Assembly: GCF_000364165.2 (NCBI RefSeq)
Contig: NZ_CP097810.1
Coordinates: forward strand, 1,738,130-1,802,129
Direction of reading: 5' to 3'
Length of the DNA: 64,000 nt
DNA from: Clostridium sp. MD294
GTDB taxonomy: Bacteria > Bacillota > Clostridia > Lachnospirales > Anaerotignaceae
Shown: positions 52,682-59,532 of the stretch, in pieces
Position numbering within the stretch: position 1 is the first letter of the stretch
Layout: every line of letters starts with the position of its first letter
Program-made: the position numbers and the translations under genes
The notes under the pieces: generated by a model
What the model saw: only the letters and a program-made list of their open reading frames with translations
Told to the model about the DNA's origin: nothing
Databases searched by the model: none

Positions 52682-52921
52682 TTAAGACTTGTGTGAATTA
52701 GGATTGTCGGTACGACCTAGTAAGTAATCAACGGAAACATCAAGATAATCGGCTATTTGTGCAACAGCTTCTAAACGTGGAAGGTATCCTGATGATTGCA
52801 TGGTATAAAGTGCGTTTTTATTCATACCACAATCTATAAGCATTTTACTTGCTGATATTTTATTAGCCTTTAAAATACTTTTAATTTTTTCTGCAACTTT
52901 TGTTGATTGATATGTGAGCAA
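52682..52921 (-). CDS. Repressor R6: minimal XRE HTH protein, probable working lysogeny repressor
   Basis: 79 residues, TTG start with GGAGG 8 bp upstream. Recognition region MNKNALYTMQSSGYL, tail IADYLDVSVDYLLGRTDNP-NSHKS. It directly faces P6, which heads the intact phage early region, so of the six it is the most likely to hold the present prophage silent. Confidence 0.85.
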   Translation of the reverse strand: MLTYQSTKVAEKIKSILKANKISASKMLIDCGMNKNALYTMQSSGYLPRLEAVAQIADYLDVSVDYLLGRTDNPNSHKS

Positions 52922-52942
52922 TATAGTCACCTCCAAAAAAAA

Positions 52943-52995
52943 TCTAAAAAACTTTAGAAAAAACTATTGACTTTCTAAAGAACTTTAGATATAAT
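52943..52995 (+). promoter_or_regulatory. Promoter P6 with two 16-bp operators, probable early promoter
   Basis: TTGACT (52967) and TATAAT (52990), 17-bp spacer. TCTAAAGAACTTTAGA (52974-52989, 7-bp arms) fills the spacer; TCTAAAAAACTTTAGA (52943-52958) lies 31 bp upstream. Confidence 0.87.
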
Positions 52996-53082
52996 ATAAT
53001 CAAGTTAAGAAATTAACTTATATTATAACATAAAAGGAGGGACAATACAAACTCATTACTAAGCAGAAAGGAGGTCAAGGCA

Positions 53083-53205
53083 ATGAGCAAGAAAAAGAAA
53101 AAAGGCAAAAAGTACATAGTTGAAATGATACTTTTTGCCACCGCAATAATTCAACTCACAGCAGCAATCATTACACTGATTAATGTGATAATGAGCTTGA
53201 GTTAA
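53083..53205 (+). CDS. 40-residue Lys-rich single-TM peptide, unit 6
   Basis: MSKKKKKGKKYIVEMILFAT then a hydrophobic helix ending IMSLS. Paralogue of 51594, with near-identical DNA around the RBS and start. First gene from P6. Confidence 0.7.
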   Translation: MSKKKKKGKKYIVEMILFATAIIQLTAAIITLINVIMSLS

Positions 53206-53212
53206 TATAAAC

Positions 53213-53232
53213 GGGGAGGGCGACTCCTCCCC
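53213..53232 (+). terminator. GC-rich hairpin after the TM peptide, unit 6
   Basis: GGGGAGG-6-CCTCCCC; same position as the hairpin at 51726. It is not followed by a T-tract. Confidence 0.6.
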
Positions 53233-53302
53233 TATATAAAAATAATACCTTTTTCTTGCTTAATTGTCAATGTTAACAATTACTAATAAAGGAGGGAAAA
53301 AT

Positions 53303-53401
53303 ATGACAGGAGTGCAGATGTTCAGTATTGGAGTAAATGTAATAACAGCCATAGTTGACATTGCAATTATTACCATCATTGTAAGAAGGTGGAGAAAATG
53401 A
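53303..53401 (+). CDS. 32-residue TM peptide, unit 6
   Basis: MTGVQMFSIGVNVITAIVDI then hydrophobic residues and VRRWRK. Paralogue of 51816. RBS AAAGGAGGG; ATGA overlap with cro-6. Confidence 0.6.
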   Translation: MTGVQMFSIGVNVITAIVDIAIITIIVRRWRK

Positions 53402-53625
53402 GCATAGGCAATAACATCAAATTGAGAAGAATAAAAGAGGGAATTAAGCAACAAGATTTAGCTGAATGGGCAGGCATTACAGCTTCTATGTTAAGTCAAA
53501 TAGAGAGGGGCAAAAAGCCCCTCTCTCCTCAAACAAGCTGTGCAATTGCACAAGCATTACAATGTAGTGTATATGATTTGGTAAAAGTAGAATGTAAAAT
53601 TGAATTGGCTGAAGCAAATGGTTGA
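53398..53625 (+). CDS. Cro-like XRE protein, unit 6
   Basis: 75 residues, XRE HTH (IKQQDLAEWAGITASMLSQIERG). ATG at 53398 behind AGGTGG, coupled to the TM peptide. Likely the Cro of this prophage. Confidence 0.87.
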   Translation: MSIGNNIKLRRIKEGIKQQDLAEWAGITASMLSQIERGKKPLSPQTSCAIAQALQCSVYDLVKVECKIELAEANG

Positions 53626-53640
53626 AAAAAGGTGGAAATG

Positions 53641-53823
53641 ATGTGTGAGAAAAGAAAAAAGTTAATTACGCAAGCAATACTGAGTGAATTAAGTTCTGGT
53701 GTTGAAATATATACCGCAAAAGATATTCTAGTAGCAGCAAATATAAAAGAAGAAAATTTAAAAGAATTGTTAAACAAGTTTCAAAATGAAGTAGAGGAGG
53801 TGACAAATAAGGAAGAATTATGA
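53641..53823 (+). CDS. Small phage protein (paralogue of 46865)
   Basis: 60 residues: CEKRKKLITQAILSELSSG, EIYTAKDILVAANIKEENL. ATG at 53641 follows AAGGTGG; earlier in-frame starts are inside the RBS. Same family as 46865 and the 46402 remnant. Function unknown. Confidence 0.68.
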   Translation: MCEKRKKLITQAILSELSSGVEIYTAKDILVAANIKEENLKELLNKFQNEVEEVTNKEEL

Positions 53824-53996
53824 AAAGAATAGTACAGATATTGGCAAGTATTGCTGTAGCAAGCAGTATGTTGTTGTGGGCGAGTGATATAGCTTATACA
53901 CAGAGGGGCTACAAGGCAATAGGCGGGAAATACATAGCAGCGATATTAGCAGCCGTAATAATATGGTGGCTGATAGATAGAATGGAATGGAGATGA
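53820..53996 (+). CDS. 58-residue two-TM phage protein
   Basis: MKRIVQILASIAVASSMLLW ... YIAAILAAVIIWWLIDRMEWR: two hydrophobic helices around a short polar loop. ATGA overlap with the upstream gene. Unknown phage membrane protein. Confidence 0.6.
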   Translation: MKRIVQILASIAVASSMLLWASDIAYTQRGYKAIGGKYIAAILAAVIIWWLIDRMEWR

Positions 53997-54001
53997 AAAA
54001 A

Positions 54002-54032
54002 GCCCCTAAGGAACTGGCATTCCAAAAGGGGC
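54002..54032. other. Two-tier hairpin before gp157
   Basis: GCCCCT/AGGGGC outer stem and GGAA/TTCC inner stem. No T-tract on the plus strand; T-rich DNA follows on the minus strand, where no gene ends. Possibly a processing or attenuation element. Confidence 0.4.
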
Positions 54033-54082
54033 AAAGAAAAATACAATTATGGGTATTATAGCATAATGAAGGAGTGTTTGCA

Positions 54083-54583
54083 ATGGCTAGTTTATATGAA
54101 TTAACAGAAAATTTTTTAGAAGCACAGGAAATGTTATTTGATGAAGAGGTAGAAATGGAAACCATATTAAATACATTGGATTGTATAGATTGTTTGATAG
54201 AAGAAAAAGCAGACAATTATGCAAAAATAATGAAATATGTAGAAGGTCAAATTGTTATTGCAAAGAGTGAAAGAGAAAGGCTTTACCAGAGAGAAAAAAT
54301 GCTTGAAAAGAGATGTAAAACAATGAAAGAGCATTTAAAACAGTGTATGGAAGTGACAGGAAAGACGAAATTTAAAACAGCTTTATATAGCTTTTCCATA
54401 CAAAAGTATGGTGGTGTGAAGCCATTACAAATTGATGCAGATGTGAATGATATACCAACAAAATATTTGATACCACAACCACCAAAACCAGATACAGCTG
54501 CCATTAGAAAGGCATTGGAAGAAGGTGCAAAATTACATTTTGCACATCTGGAAGAAAAAGGGACAAGTTTGAGAATACGATAA
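54083..54583 (+). CDS. Siphovirus Gp157 family protein
   Basis: 166 residues: MASLYELTENFLEAQEML, then a long coiled coil (~50-100) and a C-terminal ALYSFSIQKYGGVKPLQID ... IPTKYL ... P.PD..AIRKALEEG segment, typical of Gp157. Family linked to phage resistance or host-nuclease inhibition. Placed before ERF and SSB, its usual context. ATG at 54083 follows GAAGGAG. Confidence 0.88.
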   Translation: MASLYELTENFLEAQEMLFDEEVEMETILNTLDCIDCLIEEKADNYAKIMKYVEGQIVIAKSERERLYQREKMLEKRCKTMKEHLKQCMEVTGKTKFKTALYSFSIQKYGGVKPLQIDADVNDIPTKYLIPQPPKPDTAAIRKALEEGAKLHFAHLEEKGTSLRIR

Positions 54584-54597
54584 GGGAGGATAAACAT

Positions 54598-54942
54598 ATG
54601 GAATTAGAAAAAATGCAAAAAGTGAATGAGATATTGCAACTGTGTTTTGAAATCAATGGATTAGAGCAAAGACAAAGAAAATATACAGGAGAGAAACCAA
54701 CAGTGTTTTTTGAATTTAGTGGACATATCGCACTACTGAAAATACAAATACATAAAACAGGCTGGTATGCCTATGAAGAAACGAGAGAGTATGCACAACC
54801 AGATATACGACTTGAAATTCACTTAAATGACCCATATAAAGAAATAAAAGAGTATATGGAAGAATGTATAGTATATTTAAAAGAGTTGAAAAATCGAATG
54901 GAAAAGAGTGATAACTATGAGCATTTACAGCAAGCTATTTGA
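54598..54942 (+). CDS. Hypothetical phage protein
   Basis: 114 residues, mixed alpha/beta (VFFEFSGHIALLKIQIHKTGWYAYEETREY), unknown. RBS GGGAGG. Overlaps the ERF gene start. Confidence 0.65.
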   Translation: MELEKMQKVNEILQLCFEINGLEQRQRKYTGEKPTVFFEFSGHIALLKIQIHKTGWYAYEETREYAQPDIRLEIHLNDPYKEIKEYMEECIVYLKELKNRMEKSDNYEHLQQAI

Positions 54943-55495
54943 GATACAACAAAATTTAAAAGCACCAAAAGAGCAATATAATAAATTTGGCAATTACGCT
55001 TTTCGAAGCTGTGAGGATATATTAGAAGCATTAAAACCGCTTTTAGCAAATCAAAAAGCAGTTATTGTGTTATCAGATGAACTCACAAATATAGAGCAAA
55101 GATATTACATAAAAGCAACTGCACGCATAATAGACATTGAAACAGGAGAACAAATAGCAAATAGTGCTTATGCAAGAGAAGACGAAAATAAAAAAGGTAT
55201 GGATTTAAGCCAGATTACAGGAGCAAGTAGCTCTTATGCAAGAAAATATGCTTTGAATGGCTTATTCTGTATAGACGATAACAAAGACAGTGATACAACA
55301 AATATATATGAAAAAGAAAGTCAGAAGCAACAAAATAAAAAATATTGTTGTGAAATATGCGGAAAAGAGTTTGAAGGTTTCAAAACAAAAAATAAAGAAT
55401 ATACGGCAGAACAGGAATTTATTCTAAAACGTAAAAAATTTGGTCAGGCACTTTGTAATGATTGTATAGAGAAAAGAGGACTAAAAAATGAATAA
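54917..55495 (+). CDS. ERF family single-strand annealing protein
   Basis: 192 residues: SKLFEIQQNLKAPKEQYNKFGNYAFRSCEDILEALKP and ITGASSSYARKYALNGLFCIDD are the ERF signatures; a C-terminal zinc-finger-like CEICGKEF...CNDC follows. Phage recombinase, works with SSB encoded next. ATG 54917 or GTG 54908 possible; the RBS is weak. Confidence 0.9.
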   Translation: MSIYSKLFEIQQNLKAPKEQYNKFGNYAFRSCEDILEALKPLLANQKAVIVLSDELTNIEQRYYIKATARIIDIETGEQIANSAYAREDENKKGMDLSQITGASSSYARKYALNGLFCIDDNKDSDTTNIYEKESQKQQNKKYCCEICGKEFEGFKTKNKEYTAEQEFILKRKKFGQALCNDCIEKRGLKNE

Positions 55496-55865
55496 AGTGA
55501 TATTGATGGGAAGATTGACAAAAAAACCAGAAGTAAAATATACACAGCAAAATGTAGCAGTTGCAAGGTATACCCTTGCAGTTGCTAGAAGATTTCAGCA
55601 AAAAGGACAATCAGAAGTAGATTTTATAAATTGTATTACTTTTGGAAAATCAGCAGAGTTTGCACAAAAGTATCTAAATAAAGGCAAACAGATAGCAATT
55701 GTAGGAAAAATACAAGTGCGTTCGTGGGAAAATGAAAATAGTCAAAAGCAATGGAGTACAGAGGTGATTGTAGAAGAACAGTACTTTGCAGATAGTAAAG
55801 TAAATGAAACAGAAGGAAATAGTTTTAATACAGTAGAACAAAGTGATGATGATTTACCATTTTAA
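55488..55865 (+). CDS. ssb: Phage single-stranded DNA-binding protein
   Basis: 125 residues: MNKVILMGRLTKKPEVKYT, DFINCITFGKSAEFAQKYLNKGKQIAIVGKIQVRSWEN, and the acidic tail DDDLPF used to recruit partners. Shorter than the ~150-170 residue host SSB. Overlaps ERF by 8 bp. Confidence 0.95.
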   Translation: MNKVILMGRLTKKPEVKYTQQNVAVARYTLAVARRFQQKGQSEVDFINCITFGKSAEFAQKYLNKGKQIAIVGKIQVRSWENENSQKQWSTEVIVEEQYFADSKVNETEGNSFNTVEQSDDDLPF

Positions 55866-56006
55866 TGGTATATAAAAAAATGAGATGTTTTGATACTTTG
55901 TAAATGACATGATGAAATAAAAAAGTTTGTACCTTGAAAATAGAATAATGGAGAAGTAAAAACTGCAGTTTGTGTTTATGCAGACAGCAGTAGAAAGAAG
56001 GGCGTT

Positions 56007-56882
56007 ATGGATAGTGATAATTTGATAGAAAGTGGTGGATTTATAAAGCTATATCGTTCTATATTAAAATGGGAGTGGTATGATGACATAAATGTAAAAG
56101 TGTTGTTTTTACATTTGCTTTTAAAGGCAAATTATGAATATAAAAAATGGAGAGGGATAGAAATACAAAAAGGAGATGTTGTTAGTTCCATTAGTCATCT
56201 CTCAAATGAAACACAATTAACACCACAACAAGTAAGAACGTGTTTGACAAAACTAAAAAAAACAGGAGAAATAACAATTAAAACAACAAGCAAATATACG
56301 CTAATACATATTGAAAAATATAGCTTTTTTCAAACACAACAACAAACAGATAACAAACAGATAACAAACAAACAACAAACAGATAACAAGCAAGTAACAA
56401 ACAAACAACAAACGAATAACAAACAAATAACAAACGAACAACAAACGAATAACAAACGAGTAACAACAACTAAAGAATTAAAAGAATTAAAAGAAAAAGA
56501 AAAAAGAGAAGAAAGAAAAGAAGGAGAAGAAGGCAATAAGGGTATTTATCAGCTAATCGCTGATTGTTACAACGCCACTTGCGTGTCGTTGCCACGCTGC
56601 ACAAAGCTGTCGGAAGCTAGGGAAAAAGCAATAAGAGCTAGATTGAAAAAGTATACAATCGAAGACTTCAAAAAAGTATTTGAAACAGCTGAAAATTCTG
56701 ATTTCTTGAAAGGTGCAAATCGCAATAACTGGTTAGCTAATTTCGATTGGCTAATAAAAGACAGTAATATGGCGAAAGTGTTGGACGGCAATTATAAAAA
56801 TAAAACAGGCGTTGTAATACAGCCACAAAGTAGTAACATTTTCTTGGATATTGCACAAGAAGAAGGAGGTGTGTTGTTTTGA
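56007..56882 (+). CDS. DnaD-like phage replication initiator
   Basis: 291 residues. N-terminal winged helix (GGFIKLYRSILKWEWYDDINVKVLFLHLLLKANY ... TPQQVRTCLTKLKKTGEITIKTT), a middle of four 11-residue repeats (QTDNKQITNKQ type) encoded by the 11-bp iterons, a charged linker, and a C-terminal DnaD-like part (KKVFETAENSDFLKGANRNNWLANFDWLI). It would bind the origin embedded in its own gene and load helicase with the next product. Confidence 0.85.
   Translation: MDSDNLIESGGFIKLYRSILKWEWYDDINVKVLFLHLLLKANYEYKKWRGIEIQKGDVVSSISHLSNETQLTPQQVRTCLTKLKKTGEITIKTTSKYTLIHIEKYSFFQTQQQTDNKQITNKQQTDNKQVTNKQQTNNKQITNEQQTNNKRVTTTKELKELKEKEKREERKEGEEGNKGIYQLIADCYNATCVSLPRCTKLSEAREKAIRARLKKYTIEDFKKVFETAENSDFLKGANRNNWLANFDWLIKDSNMAKVLDGNYKNKTGVVIQPQSSNIFLDIAQEEGGVLF
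56336..56467 (+). repeat. 11-bp iterons, probable phage replication origin
   Basis: About eleven head-to-tail copies of an 11-mer close to RTAACAAACRA, AT-rich, inside the initiator gene. The 11-bp period is one helical turn and is not a codon multiple, so it is a DNA-level repeat; the protein repeat (11 residues, 33 bp) is its by-product. Confidence 0.75.
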
Positions 56883-57574
56883 CAAGAGAAGAAATTGTTC
56901 AGGTTCTTGCAGTGCTGAAAGCGAATTACTCCGGAGCATTGAAAGATATGACAAGACAAGAGGCAGAAGGAAAAATCAATATATGGATAACAATGTTTGC
57001 GGATACAGACAGGGAAATCATGAACTTGGCTGTGCAGAAAATTATAGCTACAAGTAAGTATTTTCCTACTGTGGCAGAAGTCAGAGAAGTCATTGCTGAA
57101 ATCAATACAGGTTGTGTATTGGACGGCGGAGCAGCTTGGGGAGAAGTCATAACAGCAATACGAAATTATGGTCAGTATAGAGAATTGCAGGCACTGGAAA
57201 GTATGTCTGATATGACAAAAACAGTTGTGCAAAGAATGGGCTGGAGGGATTTGTGCCTAAGTGAGGATACAGAAATAGATAGAGCACATTTTTTAAAAAT
57301 CTATCAAGCAGAAGAAAAAAGACAAAAACAAAAAAATGTTTTGCCACTGGAAACAAGGCAAAAAATAGAACAAAAACAGTTAGAATATCAGCAGCAAAAA
57401 CAAGAGTTGTATCAACAACAGAAACAGCAAAAATTGTTAGAACAAGAACAACAAAAACAAAAACAGTTACAAACACTTTTGTTGTATGCTCCTAAACCAC
57501 AGGAAAATGATTTTGCTAGTGTGGCAGAATTGTTTGCAGAAAAAAGAAAGGAATTGCTTGAAAAATCAAAATAA
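56879..57574 (+). CDS. Phage helicase loader / G39P-like protein
   Basis: 231 residues, TTG start overlapping the upstream stop, RBS AAGGAGG. The N-terminal ~100 residues have the loader-inhibitor pattern (EIVQVLAVLKANYSGALKDM, INIWITMFADTDREIMNLAVQKIIATSKYFPTVAEVRE split across helices). A long Gln/Lys coiled coil follows (residues ~145-190). Confidence 0.75.
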   Translation: MTREEIVQVLAVLKANYSGALKDMTRQEAEGKINIWITMFADTDREIMNLAVQKIIATSKYFPTVAEVREVIAEINTGCVLDGGAAWGEVITAIRNYGQYRELQALESMSDMTKTVVQRMGWRDLCLSEDTEIDRAHFLKIYQAEEKRQKQKNVLPLETRQKIEQKQLEYQQQKQELYQQQKQQKLLEQEQQKQKQLQTLLLYAPKPQENDFASVAELFAEKRKELLEKSK

Positions 57575-57620
57575 TAAAAATAGTACTGATGAATGTGCAA
57601 TATAGAAAGGAGTATGTGGA

Positions 57621-57662
57621 ATGAGTGAAAATAAAACAGTAAAAGGCTATAAGGTATTTTAA
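57621..57662 (+). pseudogene. Truncated 13-codon phage ORF
   Basis: RBS AAAGGAG, then MSENKTVKGYKVF and TAA; the frame stays open afterwards (28 codons, ELDCEKEMEKVMEYK...). The start resembles longer phage proteins with KT(V/I)KG(Y/F)K(V/G)F, so this is probably a decayed gene. Confidence 0.45.
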
Positions 57663-57733
57663 GAATTAGATTGTGAGAAAGAAATGGAAAAAGTAATGGA
57701 ATATAAAATAAATAGACAGTTGGAAAGGATAAG
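57658..57733 (+). repeat. ~76-bp direct repeat, copy 1
   Basis: Nearly identical to 58043-58118 (TTTAAGAATTAGATTGTGAG and onward). The two copies flank the 57758 gene. Confidence 0.8.
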
Positions 57734-57757
57734 ACAAGAAAAAAAGGAGTGAAAATT

Positions 57758-58030
57758 ATGAGCCAAAAAGAAAAACAAAAATTATTACAGTCAGAATTTG
57801 GACAAGAACTACAAGACACTTTAGAAAGATATTGTAAACTAATTTATAGGAACTCTTTCAATGTAGAAGAGATAGATTATAGAGCCTTGCTTGATATATA
57901 TGTATTAGCATTAAATTTTATCTTCAATGAAAATTTTGATATTCAATTTAGTGAAGATTATTATGGAATTTATGCAACAATTGCTGGAGAGTATTTGATA
58001 AAAGAACCAGTAGAGAAATTATGGAAGTGA
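57758..58030 (+). CDS. Hypothetical phage protein
   Basis: 90 residues, acidic, helical (QSEFGQELQDTLERYCKLIYRN ... LALNFIFNENFDIQFSEDYYGIY). RBS AAGGAG ahead of the ATG at 57758. Flanked by 76-bp direct repeats. No family recognised. Confidence 0.6.
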   Translation: MSQKEKQKLLQSEFGQELQDTLERYCKLIYRNSFNVEEIDYRALLDIYVLALNFIFNENFDIQFSEDYYGIYATIAGEYLIKEPVEKLWK

Positions 58031-58042
58031 GCTTATGCCAAA

Positions 58043-58118
58043 TTTAAGAATTAGATTGTGAGGAAGAAGTGGAAAAAGTAATGGAATATAAAATAAATAG
58101 GCAGTTGAAAAGAATGAA
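58043..58118 (+). repeat. ~76-bp direct repeat, copy 2
   Basis: Partner of 57658-57733. Confidence 0.8.
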
Positions 58119-58137
58119 AATAAAATAAAAACAAAAA

Positions 58138-58204
58138 GGGGCTTCCGCCCCACTCCAACAACAAAAGTATATCATATTCTATTGATATAGACAAGGGGCG
58201 GAAG
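58138..58204 (+). promoter_or_regulatory. RBS-sequestering element of the late regulator
   Basis: CTTCCGCCCC (58142-58151) is perfectly complementary to GGGGCGGAAG (58195-58204), which contains the only RBS of the next gene. A local hairpin GGGGC-TTCC-GCCCC (58138-58151) competes for the same strand. Confidence 0.6.
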
Positions 58205-58206
58205 TT

Positions 58207-58620
58207 ATGAAAGCAAAACAATATTTACAGCAATTACAAAAGTTAGATAGTATGATTGAACAAAAATTACAGGAATTGTACGAATTGAAAAAATTGCAAG
58301 GCATAAGGGCGATAGATTACACAAAACAAAAAGTACAATGTAGTAGGCAATGTGGTGCGGATTTTGAAACTATATTGATAAAAATAATTGACATGGAAAA
58401 TGAAATCAATGCCGAAATTGATAGATTTATTGATAGTAAGCATGGTATTATCAATCAGATACAATTGCTGGAAAATGAAAAATATATGCAAGTGCTTTAT
58501 AAAAGATATGTAGAATATAAAAGGTTAGAAATGGTGGCTTGTGAAATGAATTATACATTTCAGTATGTGGTTTTGCTACATGGACAGGCATTGAAAGCTT
58601 TTGAGCGAAAATTTCTATAG
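58207..58620 (+). CDS. DUF1492/ArpU-like phage late transcription regulator
   Basis: 137 residues: AKQYLQQLQKLDSMIEQKLQELYEL coiled start and a C-terminal sigma-70 region 4-like HTH (YMQVLYKRYVEYKRLEMVACEMNYTFQYVVLLHGQALKAFE split over two helices). Its place between early genes and terminase is that of ArpU/RinA-type activators of packaging genes. Confidence 0.82.
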   Translation: MKAKQYLQQLQKLDSMIEQKLQELYELKKLQGIRAIDYTKQKVQCSRQCGADFETILIKIIDMENEINAEIDRFIDSKHGIINQIQLLENEKYMQVLYKRYVEYKRLEMVACEMNYTFQYVVLLHGQALKAFERKFL

Positions 58621-58663
58621 AAATTCAATGTAATATAGTGTTATAATGGTAACATGAAATGTT

Positions 58664-58692
58664 AGGGAATAGTCAAATGGCTATTCCTTTTT
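58664..58692 (+). terminator. Rho-independent terminator
   Basis: GGAATAG-8-CTATTCC followed by T8, after the late regulator. The late genes therefore need their own start downstream or antitermination. Confidence 0.85.
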
Positions 58693-58695
58693 TTA

Positions 58696-58809
58696 TAAAA
58701 AAATTGGTTACAGAGTAAGCAATATGTAGATATTTGTACAGAGGGCTATTTGTACTTTGGATTTGATACAAAATTTTTAGAAAGGGCAATAGAAAAAAGT
58801 AAGATTTAG
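58696..58809 (+). pseudogene. Start-less coding remnant before terS
   Basis: A frame without start codon reads LQSKQYVDICTEGYLYFGFD then TKFLERAIEKSKI and stops; probably the tail of a lost gene. Nothing else is seen between the two terminators. Confidence 0.35.
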
Positions 58810-58821
58810 AAACATAGAAAT

Positions 58822-58846
58822 AAGGTACTCAAAGAGTGCCTTTTTT
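58822..58846 (+). terminator. Terminator-like hairpin before terS
   Basis: AAGGTACTC-AAA-GAGTGCCTT with T6. Confidence 0.75.
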
Positions 58847-58877
58847 CAATTCAACATAAGGTGGTGGTGATGATGTA

Positions 58878-59531
58878 GTGGAGAAAAAACAACAGGCTTA
58901 TGAGGACTGGCGAAGGGGAATGAAATATAAAGAAATCGCTGAGAAATACGACATTTCTTTGAGCACAGTAAAGTCTTGGGCAGTACGTTATTGGAAGCAG
59001 GAGAAAGGGGAAAAGGTTGCAACCACAACAGCAAAAAAGTTGCAAACAGAAAAGAAGAAAGGCGGTGCTCCTAAGGGAAATAAAAATCATGTCAAACATG
59101 GCATATATGAGAGAATGCTTTTTGAATTTTTATCAGAGCAAGAACAACAATTCTTTTTGCAACATGAAATAGATGAGATAGAAGAATGTAAAAATATGAT
59201 AAAGTTTTGCGATTTGCAAATATTGAAATTTATGAGAAAAATAAAAGAACTGGAACAAAAAGCAGGTGGACTTGTAGTGTCTGGTGTAAGTAAGAAAAAA
59301 AGAATAGAAGACTTGCAAAAAGAAAATACAAATGTACAACAAGAAATCACTACAAATACTGTAGCAGTACATGAATTGATACTTCGTTACAACAATGAAA
59401 TCGAAAAAGCTAAAAAGCAGAAAATGAAGTGCTTAGAGGTACTTTTAAAATTTGGAGAAACACAAAACAAACAACAAACAGAACAAACAACAGCAGTAAA
59501 TATTTATTTGCCAGATAATGGGAGAGTATAA
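58878..59531 (+). CDS. terS: Terminase small subunit
   Basis: 217 residues. The N-terminal HTH (YEDWRRGMKYKEIAEKYDISLSTVKSWAVRYW) followed by GGAPKGNKNHVKHGIYE is the PBSX-type small terminase signature; a coiled coil follows. It recognises phage DNA for packaging. GTG start behind AAGGTGGTGG, spacing long. Overlap region with terL. Confidence 0.88.
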   Translation: MEKKQQAYEDWRRGMKYKEIAEKYDISLSTVKSWAVRYWKQEKGEKVATTTAKKLQTEKKKGGAPKGNKNHVKHGIYERMLFEFLSEQEQQFFLQHEIDEIEECKNMIKFCDLQILKFMRKIKELEQKAGGLVVSGVSKKKRIEDLQKENTNVQQEITTNTVAVHELILRYNNEIEKAKKQKMKCLEVLLKFGETQNKQQTEQTTAVNIYLPDNGRV

Positions 59532-59532
59532 T

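Noticed and set aside
45131..52995. Regularly spaced palindromic repeats resembling a CRISPR array
   Set aside because: The 16-mers differ between sites, come in pairs inside promoters, and lie kilobases apart among genes; no cas genes.
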